From assembly GCA_910575165.1 (NCBI GenBank), contig CAJTDS010000003.1, positions 62,001-126,000 on the forward strand: DNA of 64,000 nucleotides. The letters are read 5' to 3'. How positions within the stretch are numbered: position 1 is the first letter of the stretch; the number at the start of each line of letters is the position of its first letter. Both the position numbers and the translations under genes were made by a program. Below, one piece after another: positions 18,885 to 27,853 of the stretch. The stretch comes from Eggerthellaceae bacterium. GTDB lineage: Bacteria > Actinomycetota > Coriobacteriia > Coriobacteriales > Eggerthellaceae. The notes below the pieces were generated by a model. It worked only from the letters and a program-made list of their open reading frames with translations, had not been told where the DNA came from and ran no database searches.

Positions 18885-19775
18885 ATGGCGGTGAATGCAG
18901 CGGATAGGGACGCGCAGCGAGCGGAACGCAAGGCTCAGGCGGCGAAGCACAGTGCGCTTATGAAGGGCGCCTTCGCGTCGGATACGGCGAAGACCGTTGG
19001 TGCCGCCGTGATTTACGAGGACGGCCAGGCGCGCACGCTGGAATTGCCCGAAGCCGCTTTCGAAGGTACGGAAACCGTGGTCACCACGGCGTTCGCCCCC
19101 GAGGCGCTCTTCCGCTTCGGCAAGGGCAAGACCATGGTGGTGGACCCGGCGTCGGCCACCCGTCCCGGCGGTGCCTACGAGGACGGAGCGTTCGGCCCCG
19201 AGCAGGTGCTGTGCGCGGAAAGCAACCTCTACGAAGTGCTGCAGGGAATGCGGCAGGAGTTTCACCAGGGCAACCGCGGCACCCAGACCGGCATGCTGTT
19301 CACCGACCGCGCCGCCTACCTGCCTGACGTGGCGTTTCTGCGGGGCGGTACCGTGCGCAAGGCCGACGTGCTGGCCATTCCCGAGCCGGTGCGCGCCCGG
19401 GCGCTTGAGAATCATCGCTCCGAGCGCGAATGCGACTTGGCGCTTGCGAACCGCGTGGAGTCCATCCTGCGCGCGGCGGCCGCCAACGGCTGCGAGACCG
19501 TGGTGGTGGGCGCCTTCGGATGCGGCCGCAACGGCTACCCGGCGTCGCAGGTCGTAAGCCTGTTCCAGGATTGGATTGCGGCACACCCGGGCGCCATCGG
19601 CCAGCTGGTGTTCGCGGTGCCCCGCGCCTTCGCCGACCAGTTCCGCGAGGCCTTCGGCCAGCCCGAGCCCGAGGTAGCTCCCGTAGTGGCCGCACCGGAA
19701 GCCGGCAACGACAGCGACTCCGACGAGTTCGACTGGCGAAGCGTAGAGCTGCCCGAAGGCATCACCGTCCGCTAG
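18885..19775 (+). CDS. microbial-type poly(ADP-ribose) glycohydrolase-like protein (TIGR02452)
   Basis: 296 aa. The macro-fold signature of the TIGR02452/PARG family is visible: DPASATRPGGAYEDGA, LCAESNLYEVL and the downstream GAFGCGRNGYPASQVV. The family removes ADP-ribose from proteins or processes related ADP-ribosylated molecules. The start at 18885 has AGGAGG 7 nt upstream; a GTG at 18852 is a weaker alternative. The tail (about 40 residues, acidic) is not conserved. It converges with ldh over a hairpin. Confidence 0.88.
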   Translation: MAVNAADRDAQRAERKAQAAKHSALMKGAFASDTAKTVGAAVIYEDGQARTLELPEAAFEGTETVVTTAFAPEALFRFGKGKTMVVDPASATRPGGAYEDGAFGPEQVLCAESNLYEVLQGMRQEFHQGNRGTQTGMLFTDRAAYLPDVAFLRGGTVRKADVLAIPEPVRARALENHRSERECDLALANRVESILRAAAANGCETVVVGAFGCGRNGYPASQVVSLFQDWIAAHPGAIGQLVFAVPRAFADQFREAFGQPEPEVAPVVAAPEAGNDSDSDEFDWRSVELPEGITVR

Positions 19776-19824
19776 ATCCGTTGGGTCGTCGACCTCGTTT
19801 CTTGGCGGCTGAAATCACACTCGC

Positions 19825-19850
19825 AGGGGCGTCGCTTCGGCGGCGCCCCT
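19825..19850. terminator. bidirectional hairpin between PARG-like gene and ldh
   Basis: AGGGGCGTCGC and GCGGCGCCCCT form an 11-bp stem (one G-T pair) around TTCG in the 78-bp convergent gap. There is no T-tract on either side, so termination efficiency is uncertain. Confidence 0.5.
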
Positions 19851-19853
19851 TCG

Positions 19854-20891
19854 CTACTCCAGCCCCAGGTCAAGCCCGGCTATCACGTCTTTGAGCGTGG
19901 CAGCCGAGGCCCTCAGGTCGGCGAGCTCCCGGTAGTTCAGCGACGGGGGCATGCGGGCCTCGATGCCGCGTTTGCCCACGATGCAGGGGGTGGACAGCGC
20001 CACGTCCGAGAGGCCGTACTCGCCGTTCAGGAAGTTCGACACCGACAGCACCGACTTCTCGTCGCGGGCGATGGCCCCGCAGATGCGCGTGACCGCCATG
20101 GCGATGCCGTAGTAGGTGGCCTTCTTCTTCGCGATGATCTCGTAGGCGGCGTTCACCACGGTGCCGGCCACCTCGCGGCGGAACTGCTCGTAGGAGCCGC
20201 CGGCGCGCATGGTGAAGTAGTCCTCTAGGGGGATGCCGGCCACGTGCGCGCTCGACCAGGCGATGAGCTCGCTGTCGCCATGCTCGCCCAGGATGCGCGC
20301 GTGCACGTTGCGCGGGTCCACCTGCAGCCGCTCGCCCAGGATGTGCTTCAGGCGCCCCGTGTCCAGCACCGTGCCCGACCCGATGACCCGTTCCTCGGGC
20401 ATGCCGGAGAGCTTCACGGAGACGTAGGTGAGCACGTCCACCGGGTTCGATACCACCAACAAGATGCCGCCGCAATGGCGCGAGCGGATTTCGGCCATGA
20501 TGTCCTTGAAGATGGCCACGTTCTTGTTTACCAGGTCGATGCGCGTCTCGCCGGGCTTCTGCCCAAGGCCCGCGGTAACCACGATCACGCCCGCATCGGC
20601 CACGTCGTCGTAGGTGCCGGCATGGATGTCGCAGGGGCTTGCGAAGGCAGTGCCGTGGGAGATGTCGAGCGCCTCGCCCTCCGCGCGATCGGCGTCCACG
20701 TCGATGAGCACCATTTCCGAGAACAGCCCCGACTGCATGAGCGCGAATGCCGTGGCCGACCCCACGAATCCGCAGCCTACAATGGCTATCTTGCGGTCGT
20801 TGACGGCGGTGGGTGCTGCCGGGTCTTGCGCGCTGCTCATTGCTGCTTCTTCGCTTGCGGTGGGCGTTGCCTGGCCCAGTGTGCTGTCCAT
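19854..20891 (-). CDS. ldh: L-lactate dehydrogenase
   Basis: 345 aa. The NAD-binding motif (KIAIVGCGFVGSATAFALMQ), GLGQKPGETRIDLV with Gln at the specificity position typical of lactate dehydrogenase, and catalytic ILGEHGDSELIAWS are present. It interconverts pyruvate and lactate. About 35 non-conserved residues precede the Rossmann fold. The start at 20891 has GAAGGAG upstream; a frame continuing to 20960 lacks a ribosome binding site. A separate malate dehydrogenase lies at 56.4 kb with Arg at the same specificity position. A candidate -10 (TATACT, minus strand) lies at 20944-20949. Confidence 0.95.
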   Translation of the reverse strand: MDSTLGQATPTASEEAAMSSAQDPAAPTAVNDRKIAIVGCGFVGSATAFALMQSGLFSEMVLIDVDADRAEGEALDISHGTAFASPCDIHAGTYDDVADAGVIVVTAGLGQKPGETRIDLVNKNVAIFKDIMAEIRSRHCGGILLVVSNPVDVLTYVSVKLSGMPEERVIGSGTVLDTGRLKHILGERLQVDPRNVHARILGEHGDSELIAWSSAHVAGIPLEDYFTMRAGGSYEQFRREVAGTVVNAAYEIIAKKKATYYGIAMAVTRICGAIARDEKSVLSVSNFLNGEYGLSDVALSTPCIVGKRGIEARMPPSLNYRELADLRASAATLKDVIAGLDLGLE

Positions 20892-21308
20892 AGGTGCTCC
20901 TTCGTTGGTGGTGCGCCGGTTGCGTGGATTGGTTTTCGAAGCAAGTATATCGGGCGTCATCCATGCGGCAGCTCCGACTTGGCTGGCCGCAACGCAACGG
21001 TTACGGATGCGCTGGCTTGGCGATGGTGCTGCGGGGCGACAGGGCGGTAGGGCGGCAGGGCGACGGGGCGACGGGGCGGCAGGGATGCCTCGCCCCTTGG
21101 AGCGAGCAGAAACTACCCATATCCGAGAGGGCGGCGCCAGTTCGGGCGGAGGCGTCCGAGGCTGCTGCTTTTACGTGGTTCACCGTGGCGGACGGCGCGC
21201 ATCGGTGGGTCGTGCTATGCTGGGTGGGCTAGGATACATTCGGGCGCGAGAAAACCTAACGGAACGCCTCGGTATGGCGCTGACGGGGTAATTACCAGGA
21301 GTGGGACT
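20892..21308. other. ldh/groEL-like divergent intergenic region
   Basis: 417 bp without a convincing gene. It holds the ldh promoter side, an 8-bp tandem repeat (21036-21083), and on the plus strand possible -10 sequences (TATGCT near 21216, GGATACAT near 21232) ahead of the GroEL-like gene. I see no CIRCE operator (TTAGCACTC-N9-GAGTGCTAA). Confidence 0.6.
21036..21083. repeat. tandem 8-bp repeat, six units
   Basis: Six consecutive units fit GCGRYRGG (GCGACAGG, GCGGTAGG, GCGGCAGG, GCGACGGG twice, GCGGCAGG). G-rich on the plus strand. Confidence 0.8.
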
Positions 21309-22892
21309 ATGCGTGGTCGTGGCAAGCAGATAACGTTCGGCGTGGCGGCTCAGGAGGGGTTGGCGGCCGGTGAGCGCATGATGGCTCGGACGGTGGCGGC
21401 CACCTTGGGTCCGCGCGGGCGCTATGTGGCCTGGGACGCGAAGGACAAGCGCACCCCCAGCTTGTCGAACGACGGCGCCCTGGTGGCGGGCAACATCGAC
21501 CTGCCCGACTCGCTGCAAAACGTGGGGATGAAGGTGGTGCGCGAGGCGGCCATGGCGGCTAACCTGGGGGCGGGTGACGGCACCACCACGGCCACCGTCC
21601 TGGCCAACGCCCTTGTAACCGAGGGCGTGAGGGCGGTGGTTGCGGGCGCCGAGCCGCTGGCGTTGCGCCGCGGCATGCAGAAGGCGTGCGATGCGCTGGT
21701 GGAGGCGCTGCGAGCGTCCGCCCAGCCGGTGACCACTGCCGAGCGGCTGGCGGAAGTAGCCATCGTGGCCGCCGGCGACGAGAAGATAGGCCGCACCGTG
21801 GCCGACGCGCTGGCCAGCGTGGGGACCGAGGGCGTGGTCTCGGTGGAGAAGAGCAACGTGTTTGGCATCTCCCATAAGGTGCAGAAGGGCATGATGTGGG
21901 GCTTCGGCTTCATCTCCCCCCAGATGGCCGACGACATGGGCGCCATGGTCACCGAGCTGCACCAGCCCTACATCCTTATAACCGACCAGCGTCTGGCCGA
22001 CAACTTCGACGACGTCATCCCGGTGCTTGAAGAGGTGGCGAAATCGGGGCACCCGCTGCTCATCTGCGCTGACGACGTGCGCGGTGTGTCGTTGAAATCG
22101 CTTCTGGCCAACAACGCCCGCGGCAAGCTGAAGACCGTGGCCGTGAAGGCGCCCGGGCTGGGCGAGCGCCGTAAGAACGAGGCGGAGGATCTGGCCGTGC
22201 TCACCGGGGGCACCTTCGTCACCGAAGCCCAGGGGCTGCGCCTGAAGGATGCAACCAAGGCCATGCTCGGGCGGGCCGAGAGCGCCATCATCACGAAGGA
22301 GTCATGCGTGGTGGTGGGCGGTAAGGGCAAGCAGGAGGCCGTCGACGCGCGCAAGGCGTCCATCCGCGCGCAGCTGGATGACACGGTTGCCGGCGAGAGC
22401 CATGACGTGTTGCGCGAGCGCCTGGGGAAGCTTTCGGGCGGCATCGCCGTCATCTCGGTGGGCGCCGCTACCGAGACCGAACAGGACGAGATTCGCAGCC
22501 GTATCCAGGACGCTCTGCGGGCTACGCGCTCGGCGGCGGAAGAAGGCCTGGTAGCAGGCGGAGGGGTGGCGCTCGGCCAGGCGGCGCAGGCGTTTGGTGC
22601 GCGCGATTTCGCCAGCGAGGACGAACGGCTCGGCGCCGAGATCGTGCGTAGGGCAGCCTGGGCGCCCGCGAAGGCCATCGCCGCCAACGCCGGCTTCGAC
22701 CCGGAGGTGGTGGCTCGCAGGATTGCGAGCGCTCCGGCAGGCGAAGGTCTCGACGCTGCCACCGGCGAGTGGGGCCCTATGATTGCCCGCGGCATCGCCG
22801 ACCCCGCCAAGGTCACCCGCGTGGCCTTGGAATCCGCCGTTTCCGTGGCGGGCCTCATCCTGATAACGGATGCGGCGGTGGTAGGGAACTAG
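21309..22892 (+). CDS. divergent GroEL-type (Hsp60) chaperonin
   Basis: 527 aa. A full group I chaperonin: GDGTTTATVLANALV near residue 88, apical domain segment ILITDQRLADNFDDVIPVLE, TVAVKAPGLGERR, and ATPase Asp in QDALRATRSAAEEG followed by GLVAGGGVAL. Key ATPase residues appear intact (SNDG, GDGTTT). It differs from housekeeping GroEL: the KDGVS region is altered and the protein ends at ITDAAVVGN without the Gly-Gly-Met tail. No groES is adjacent and no CIRCE operator is seen, so it is probably a specialised paralogue. AGGAG precedes the ATG. Confidence 0.92.
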   Translation: MRGRGKQITFGVAAQEGLAAGERMMARTVAATLGPRGRYVAWDAKDKRTPSLSNDGALVAGNIDLPDSLQNVGMKVVREAAMAANLGAGDGTTTATVLANALVTEGVRAVVAGAEPLALRRGMQKACDALVEALRASAQPVTTAERLAEVAIVAAGDEKIGRTVADALASVGTEGVVSVEKSNVFGISHKVQKGMMWGFGFISPQMADDMGAMVTELHQPYILITDQRLADNFDDVIPVLEEVAKSGHPLLICADDVRGVSLKSLLANNARGKLKTVAVKAPGLGERRKNEAEDLAVLTGGTFVTEAQGLRLKDATKAMLGRAESAIITKESCVVVGGKGKQEAVDARKASIRAQLDDTVAGESHDVLRERLGKLSGGIAVISVGAATETEQDEIRSRIQDALRATRSAAEEGLVAGGGVALGQAAQAFGARDFASEDERLGAEIVRRAAWAPAKAIAANAGFDPEVVARRIASAPAGEGLDAATGEWGPMIARGIADPAKVTRVALESAVSVAGLILITDAAVVGN

Positions 22893-23077
22893 CGGCGGGC
22901 GCGTGAGGACGCTTTCGCGGGCCGCGCTCTCCACGTTTTCGCAAGAATTAACGTTGTCGTCTCCTGTTGCAGCGGAGTGGCTGGTAAACTTGCATATCCG
23001 TGCATAAGATACAGGGCGACTGCTTCGCCGCACGGCAACGAGGCAATCCGATGGTTTCCGAAGGGAAGGAAGCATCT

Positions 23078-24199
23078 ATGCGTCTTATAGGGCTGGAGGA
23101 TGTGGAGGACATTGCGCTGGGGGCTTCGCTTCTGGGCGCGGGTGGCGGAGGCGACCCTTACGTGGGCAAGCTTGCCGCCATGGCCGCTATCCGCGAGTGC
23201 GGGCCGGTCACGCTGCTGGACGCCGACGAGGTGCCCGACGACGCCTTCGTGGTGCCCTCGGCCGGCATGGGCGCGCCCACGGTGCTTACCGAGAAGGGCT
23301 TCGGCAGCAACACGGAAATACAGGCGCTCAAGGACAACGTCCAGCGCTTCTTCGGCCGCGAGGTCTACGCTACGCTTCCCGCCGAGGCTGGCGGCGTGAA
23401 CTCCATGTTCCCGCTGATCGTGGCGGCGCGCCTGGGCATCCCCATGGTGGACGCCGACGGCATGGGCCGGGCGTTCCCCGAGCTGCAGATGGTCACCTTC
23501 ACCATCGGCGGCGTCCGCACCACCCCCATGGCCTGGGCCGACGAGAAGGGCAACTTCGGCGTTCTCGACACCATCTCGAACAAGTGGGCCGAAGACGTGG
23601 CGCGCTCGGTCACCATGGTCTGCGGCGGTGCGGTATCCATCATGCTGTTCGGCATGGACGGGGCCAAGCTGAAGGAATGCGGCGTGCACGGCATCGTCAC
23701 CCGCAGCCAGCAGCTGGGCCGTGCCATCCGCCAGGCCAAGCACCTGGCAGCCGAGGAGGGGCTTACCCCCGAGGAGTTCTTCCTGCGGTTCACCGGCGGT
23801 CACAAGCTGTTCAAGGGCAAGATTTCCGACGTGCTGCGTGAGATGCGCGGCGCCTTCAACTACGGGCGCGTGAAGCTGGCCGGCATCGGCGACTACAAGG
23901 GCTCGGCGGCCTACGTGGACTTCCAGAACGAGAACCTGTGCTGCGTGGTGGACGATCGCATGGTGGCCACCACCCCCGACATGATCTGTCTGGTGGACGC
24001 CGAGACCTTCATGCCCGTGCCCACCGACGCCCTGAAGTACGGCAAGCGCGTGATGGTGGTGGGCCTGGAGTGCTTCCACCTGTGGCGCACGCCGGAGGGG
24101 CTGGAGCTGGCGGGCCCGCGCTACTTCGGGCTTGACACCGACTACATACCCGTGGAGGAGCGCTGCAAGATGGCGGTTGCGGAAGGCGAGGTGGCTTAA
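23078..24199 (+). CDS. DUF917 family protein
   Basis: 373 aa. It matches DUF917 by its N-terminus (ALGASLLGAGGGGDPYVGK) and conserved VDADGMGRAFPELQM. DUF917 genes are usually found beside hydantoinase/oxoprolinase genes, as here, and are taken to be a partner of ATP-dependent cyclic amide hydrolysis or a related metabolism; the exact reaction is not known. Start at 23078 has GGAAGGA upstream; a frame from 23000 is longer than the family. HyuA follows after 3 bp. Confidence 0.9.
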   Translation: MRLIGLEDVEDIALGASLLGAGGGGDPYVGKLAAMAAIRECGPVTLLDADEVPDDAFVVPSAGMGAPTVLTEKGFGSNTEIQALKDNVQRFFGREVYATLPAEAGGVNSMFPLIVAARLGIPMVDADGMGRAFPELQMVTFTIGGVRTTPMAWADEKGNFGVLDTISNKWAEDVARSVTMVCGGAVSIMLFGMDGAKLKECGVHGIVTRSQQLGRAIRQAKHLAAEEGLTPEEFFLRFTGGHKLFKGKISDVLREMRGAFNYGRVKLAGIGDYKGSAAYVDFQNENLCCVVDDRMVATTPDMICLVDAETFMPVPTDALKYGKRVMVVGLECFHLWRTPEGLELAGPRYFGLDTDYIPVEERCKMAVAEGEVA

Positions 24200-24202
24200 G
24201 CC

Positions 24203-25756
24203 ATGTACAGACTGGGAATCGACGTCGGGGGAACCAACACCGACGCAGCGCTGATCGACGAGAACCTGCAGGTAGTGGCGGCGGTGAAGAGCCCCACTAC
24301 CGAGAACGTGGAAGATGGCATCGTTGCTGCCATGAACGCGGTGCTGGAAGCCGCAGCCATCGACCGCGACCAGGTGGGCTGGGCTATGCTTGGCACCACC
24401 CAGTGCACGAACGCCATCGTGGAGCGCAAGGGGCTCTCTCCTGTGGCCATCCTGCGCATCGGCGCGCCAGCAAGCGTGTCCATGCCGCCCATGGTGGACT
24501 GGGCGCCGGACATCGCCTCGGCGTGCGTGGCCGACGTCATCGTGGGCGGCGGCTTCGAGGCGGACGGCAAGCGCATCGCCCCCTTCGACGAGGCGGCTGC
24601 CCGCGCGTTCTTCGAGAGCGTGAAGGGCAAGGTGGAGGCCGTGGCTATCAGCTGCGTGTTCGCCACGGTGCGCGCCGACGACGAGCTGGCCGCCGCCGTC
24701 ATCGCCCGCGAGGTGCTCGGGCCCGAGATGCCCCTGTCGCTGTCCCACGAGATCGGCAGCATGGGGCTTATCGAGCGCGAGAACGCCACCATCCTAAACG
24801 CTGCCCTGGACCGCGTGTCGAAGCGCTTCACCGAAAGCTTTGCCCGGGCGCTTCGGGAGGCCGGCGTCGCCTGCGCCCAGGCCTATCTGTCCCAGAACGA
24901 CGGTACGCTCATGACCTTGGAATATGCGCGTCGCTACCCGATTCTCACCATCGCCTGCGGTCCCACCAACTCCATCTGCGGCGCCAGCCGCCTTACCCAG
25001 GTGGACAACGCCATCGTCATCGATGTGGGCGGCACCACCACCGACCTGGGCGTGCTTCAGCTGGGCTTCCCGCGCGAGAGCGGCGTGGCCGTCACCATCG
25101 GCGGCGTGCGCACGAACTTCCGCATGCCCGACGTGGTGTCCATCGGGCTCGGCGGCGGCTCCATCGTCCGCGTGGGCGAGGACGGCTCGGTTACCGTGGG
25201 CCCCGACTCCGTGGGCTTCCGCATCGCCCAGGAGGCGCGGGTGTTCGGCGGCTCCACGCTGACCGCCACCGACGTGGCCGTGCGCCTGGGCATGGCGCAG
25301 GTGGGCGATCCAGCCCTGGTGGCCGATGTGCCTCAGGAGCTTGCCGAAGCGGCCATGGCGGTCATCCGCGAGCTGGCCGAGGACGCCATCGACGCCATGA
25401 AGACCTCCAGCGATCCCATCGACGTCATCCTGGTGGGCGGCGGCTCGATCATCCTGCCCTCCGATTTGGCGGGCACCAGCACGGTGTACGCCCCCGAGCA
25501 TGCCGGGTGCGCCAACGCCGTGGGCTCGGCGCTTGCGAAGGTGGGCGGCGAGGCGGAAATCCTCGTTAGCTACGACCAGGTTCCGCGCGACGAGGCCATA
25601 GCCAACGCTACCGAGGCGGCCATCGCTGCGGCCCATGCGGCCGGCGCCGTGCCCGGAACGGTGACGGTGGTGGACGCGGAAGACGTGCCATTGGCCTACA
25701 TGACGGGCCATACCTGCCGCATCAAGGTGAAGGCCGCAGGCGACCTGCAGGCTTAA
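24203..25756 (+). CDS. hydantoinase/oxoprolinase N-terminal family protein (HyuA-like)
   Basis: 517 aa. The actin-like ATPase fold of HyuA is clear: phosphate motif RLGIDVGGTNTDAALID at the N-terminus, VIDVGGTTTDLGVLQLG and GLGGGSIVRVG in the middle, and LVGGGSIILPSDLAGT near the end. The family couples ATP hydrolysis to opening of cyclic amides such as hydantoin or 5-oxoproline. It forms a two-gene operon with DUF917. HyuB is absent. The substrate is not readable. It converges with the C39-type peptidase gene, 12 bp apart. Confidence 0.92.
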   Translation: MYRLGIDVGGTNTDAALIDENLQVVAAVKSPTTENVEDGIVAAMNAVLEAAAIDRDQVGWAMLGTTQCTNAIVERKGLSPVAILRIGAPASVSMPPMVDWAPDIASACVADVIVGGGFEADGKRIAPFDEAAARAFFESVKGKVEAVAISCVFATVRADDELAAAVIAREVLGPEMPLSLSHEIGSMGLIERENATILNAALDRVSKRFTESFARALREAGVACAQAYLSQNDGTLMTLEYARRYPILTIACGPTNSICGASRLTQVDNAIVIDVGGTTTDLGVLQLGFPRESGVAVTIGGVRTNFRMPDVVSIGLGGGSIVRVGEDGSVTVGPDSVGFRIAQEARVFGGSTLTATDVAVRLGMAQVGDPALVADVPQELAEAAMAVIRELAEDAIDAMKTSSDPIDVILVGGGSIILPSDLAGTSTVYAPEHAGCANAVGSALAKVGGEAEILVSYDQVPRDEAIANATEAAIAAAHAAGAVPGTVTVVDAEDVPLAYMTGHTCRIKVKAAGDLQA

Positions 25757-25768
25757 GGGGCGTCGGGT

Positions 25769-26782
25769 TTAGGCGCTGATCGCCCAGAAGCACAGCGCCT
25801 GACCGATGATGGTGTCGATATCCCAGGTGGTAGCCGAGCGCGTGGGGCTGTTCGGGTCGTAGACCACGGCCCGCCCCTGGGAATCCAGCCCGTTCATCAC
25901 GATGAAATGCCCTTCCTCGGTGAAGTCGCCCGGGCCCATGATGGCCACCACCGGGGTGCCCTCCGACAGGGCGTTCTCTATTTGGAAGGCGTCGGCGCCC
26001 AGCTCTTCGGATTGCAGTCCCAGCATACGGGCGCCCTCGCTCATGAAGACCCATCGGGTGCTGCCATCCTCTACGAATCCGTTGCTCTCGGAGAATTGCG
26101 CCATGGCTACCGGGTCGTAGGAGGCGTCGCCGGTCAGGTAGACGTAGACCATGGAAAGGCACGTGGGGCCGCAGCCGGCGATGCCCAGGGTGCTGTCGGC
26201 GTAGGGGGTTTCAGCCCAGTTCGCGTCCTTCTGGTACAGGTGGGGCATCGTTCCGCGCGCCCATTCCGACGCCGGCGTGCTCGCGGGATTTTCGTCGGAT
26301 CCGGACCGGTCGCGCGCTTCGTCCAACGCGCCCTGGAATGCGCCGGCTGCGTCCACGCCGGCAGCGGCGGTAGTAGTGCCCGAAAGGAACGAGAGAGGGC
26401 TTTCCTGGCCCGAGGCGCGCAGAAGGCCGCTCCCTATGAGCAGCAGCACGACCAGTGCCAGCGCTATGCAGCCGAAGCTCTTCAGCTTGTCCGATATGCG
26501 CAGGGGTTCGTAGGCGAAGGCGGGCTGCGCCGCTCGGCGACCGGCTTGCCGAGGGCGCGACGAGGCTTGGGCTGCTGCTGCGCTTCGGCGCACCGTGTCC
26601 GTCCGCTGCTCGGGAATGCGCGCGAACGAGCGCGGGGGCGCGAAGCTCTCTGTCACGCCGTAGCGCGGGTTCTGCGTGCTGTAGTAGTCCAGGTCGTCTA
26701 CGTCCAGGTTGTCGTAGGAGAAGCCGGCGGTCTGGGGGCCCAGGTCGGCGAAGGTGGCATGGCGTGCGTTTCGGTGGTCCAT
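25769..26782 (-). CDS. membrane-anchored C39-type cysteine peptidase
   Basis: 337 aa. A cytoplasmic N-terminus of about 100 residues, rich in Arg/Ala/Gln, precedes one membrane helix (CIALALVVLLLIGSGLL, about residues 106-123). The extracellular part is a Peptidase_C39_2 domain with the Cys motif GIAGCGPTCLSM, the His motif GHFIVMNGL and the Asp in VVYDPNSP. The likely function is cleavage of a peptide or peptide-like bond at the cell surface. AGGAGGG precedes the ATG at 26782; an ATG at 26878 is less likely. It is divergent from the two-component system, which may regulate it. Confidence 0.85.
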   Translation of the reverse strand: MDHRNARHATFADLGPQTAGFSYDNLDVDDLDYYSTQNPRYGVTESFAPPRSFARIPEQRTDTVRRSAAAAQASSRPRQAGRRAAQPAFAYEPLRISDKLKSFGCIALALVVLLLIGSGLLRASGQESPLSFLSGTTTAAAGVDAAGAFQGALDEARDRSGSDENPASTPASEWARGTMPHLYQKDANWAETPYADSTLGIAGCGPTCLSMVYVYLTGDASYDPVAMAQFSESNGFVEDGSTRWVFMSEGARMLGLQSEELGADAFQIENALSEGTPVVAIMGPGDFTEEGHFIVMNGLDSQGRAVVYDPNSPTRSATTWDIDTIIGQALCFWAISA

Positions 26783-27077
26783 CGTGCCCTCCTGCGGTGC
26801 GTCGTGACGGCTGCGGCGCGTTTCGAGGTGTAGCGCCTTGCTCCTAAACCTACCATCGCGTTCGGTTTGGTGTCCCATAGGGAATGCTTAGCAATTTCTT
26901 ATCGGGCTGTACTTTCTGGGAAATACCCGCCAAACAGCCTGGTAAAGGCAGTGTTTCAGTAGATACTGTGGAAAGCGGGCTGCAGCGCTTTCGCTTGCGC
27001 AAAGGCTCGCGTATCTAGGAGCGTGCACGGATGCGCAGGCTGCTTGGCGGCGTGCGCGCAGAGGGAAGGAGCATGCC

Positions 27078-27851
27078 GTGGAGGAGCGGGCCCTGCGTAT
27101 TCTCGCTGTCGACGACGATGCCGCCATCGCCGACATGGTGGCGCGCATGCTGGAGGCGGAATGCTACGACGTGACCGCCTGCTATTCCGGAGGGGAGGCC
27201 TTGGCGCTGTTCGCCGCCGAGCCTTACGATTTGGTGCTGCTCGACATCATGATGCCCGGCATGGACGGGTTGGAGGTGTGCCGGCAGATCCGGCAGACCA
27301 GCGAGGTGCCCATCGTGTTCTTGTCCGCCAAGGACGAGGAGACCGACAAGGTGCTGGGGCTGCTCATGGGCGCCGACGACTATATCGTGAAGCCATTTCG
27401 CCAACGGGAGCTGGTGGCGCGTGTGAAGGCGCGGCTGCGACGGTTGGAGGCGAGCCGCAGCGCCGGTGCCGCCGACGGCTCCGGCTTGGGCCGAGCTGGC
27501 GATGAAGGTGCCGACGAGGGCGCGCCCGGCATCCGGCGCGTGGGCGACCTTGAGATCAACGAGCGCGGTCATGTAGCTCACTTCCAGGGCGTGGAGGTTT
27601 CGCTGGCCCCGAAGGAGTTCGGCGTGCTGGCCATGCTGGTCCGCAACGCCGGCGCCACGGTTTCGGCGGCCGAGCTCTACGAGTCCGTCTGGGAGCAGTC
27701 CTACGACAAGACGGCCAACAACTCCGTCATGGTGTGTATCCGCGGAATACGCCGCAAGCTGGCCGAGGTGGACTCGTCCATGGACGTGGTGCACACGGTG
27801 TGGGGCGTGGGCTACAAGATCGAAGGCTCCGCGACGAAAGCGGGGAGGTAG
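27078..27851 (+). CDS. OmpR/PhoB-family response regulator
   Basis: 257 aa. The receiver has acidic residues DDD, phospho-Asp in LVLLDIMMPGMDG and Lys in DDYIVKPF. A winged-helix DNA-binding domain ends with VMVCIRGIRRKL and VHTVWGVGYKIE. An Ala/Gly/Asp-rich linker of about 30 residues joins them. The start is GTG behind GAAGGAG; the nearby ATG is out of frame. It is followed after 2 bp by its kinase. The arrangement resembles VanR/VanS-type pairs, but the signal is unknown. Confidence 0.95.
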   Translation: MEERALRILAVDDDAAIADMVARMLEAECYDVTACYSGGEALALFAAEPYDLVLLDIMMPGMDGLEVCRQIRQTSEVPIVFLSAKDEETDKVLGLLMGADDYIVKPFRQRELVARVKARLRRLEASRSAGAADGSGLGRAGDEGADEGAPGIRRVGDLEINERGHVAHFQGVEVSLAPKEFGVLAMLVRNAGATVSAAELYESVWEQSYDKTANNSVMVCIRGIRRKLAEVDSSMDVVHTVWGVGYKIEGSATKAGR

Positions 27852-27853
27852 CC

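Noticed and set aside
21196-21308. CIRCE heat-shock operator before the GroEL gene
   Set aside because: No TTAGCACTC-N9-GAGTGCTAA or near match was found.
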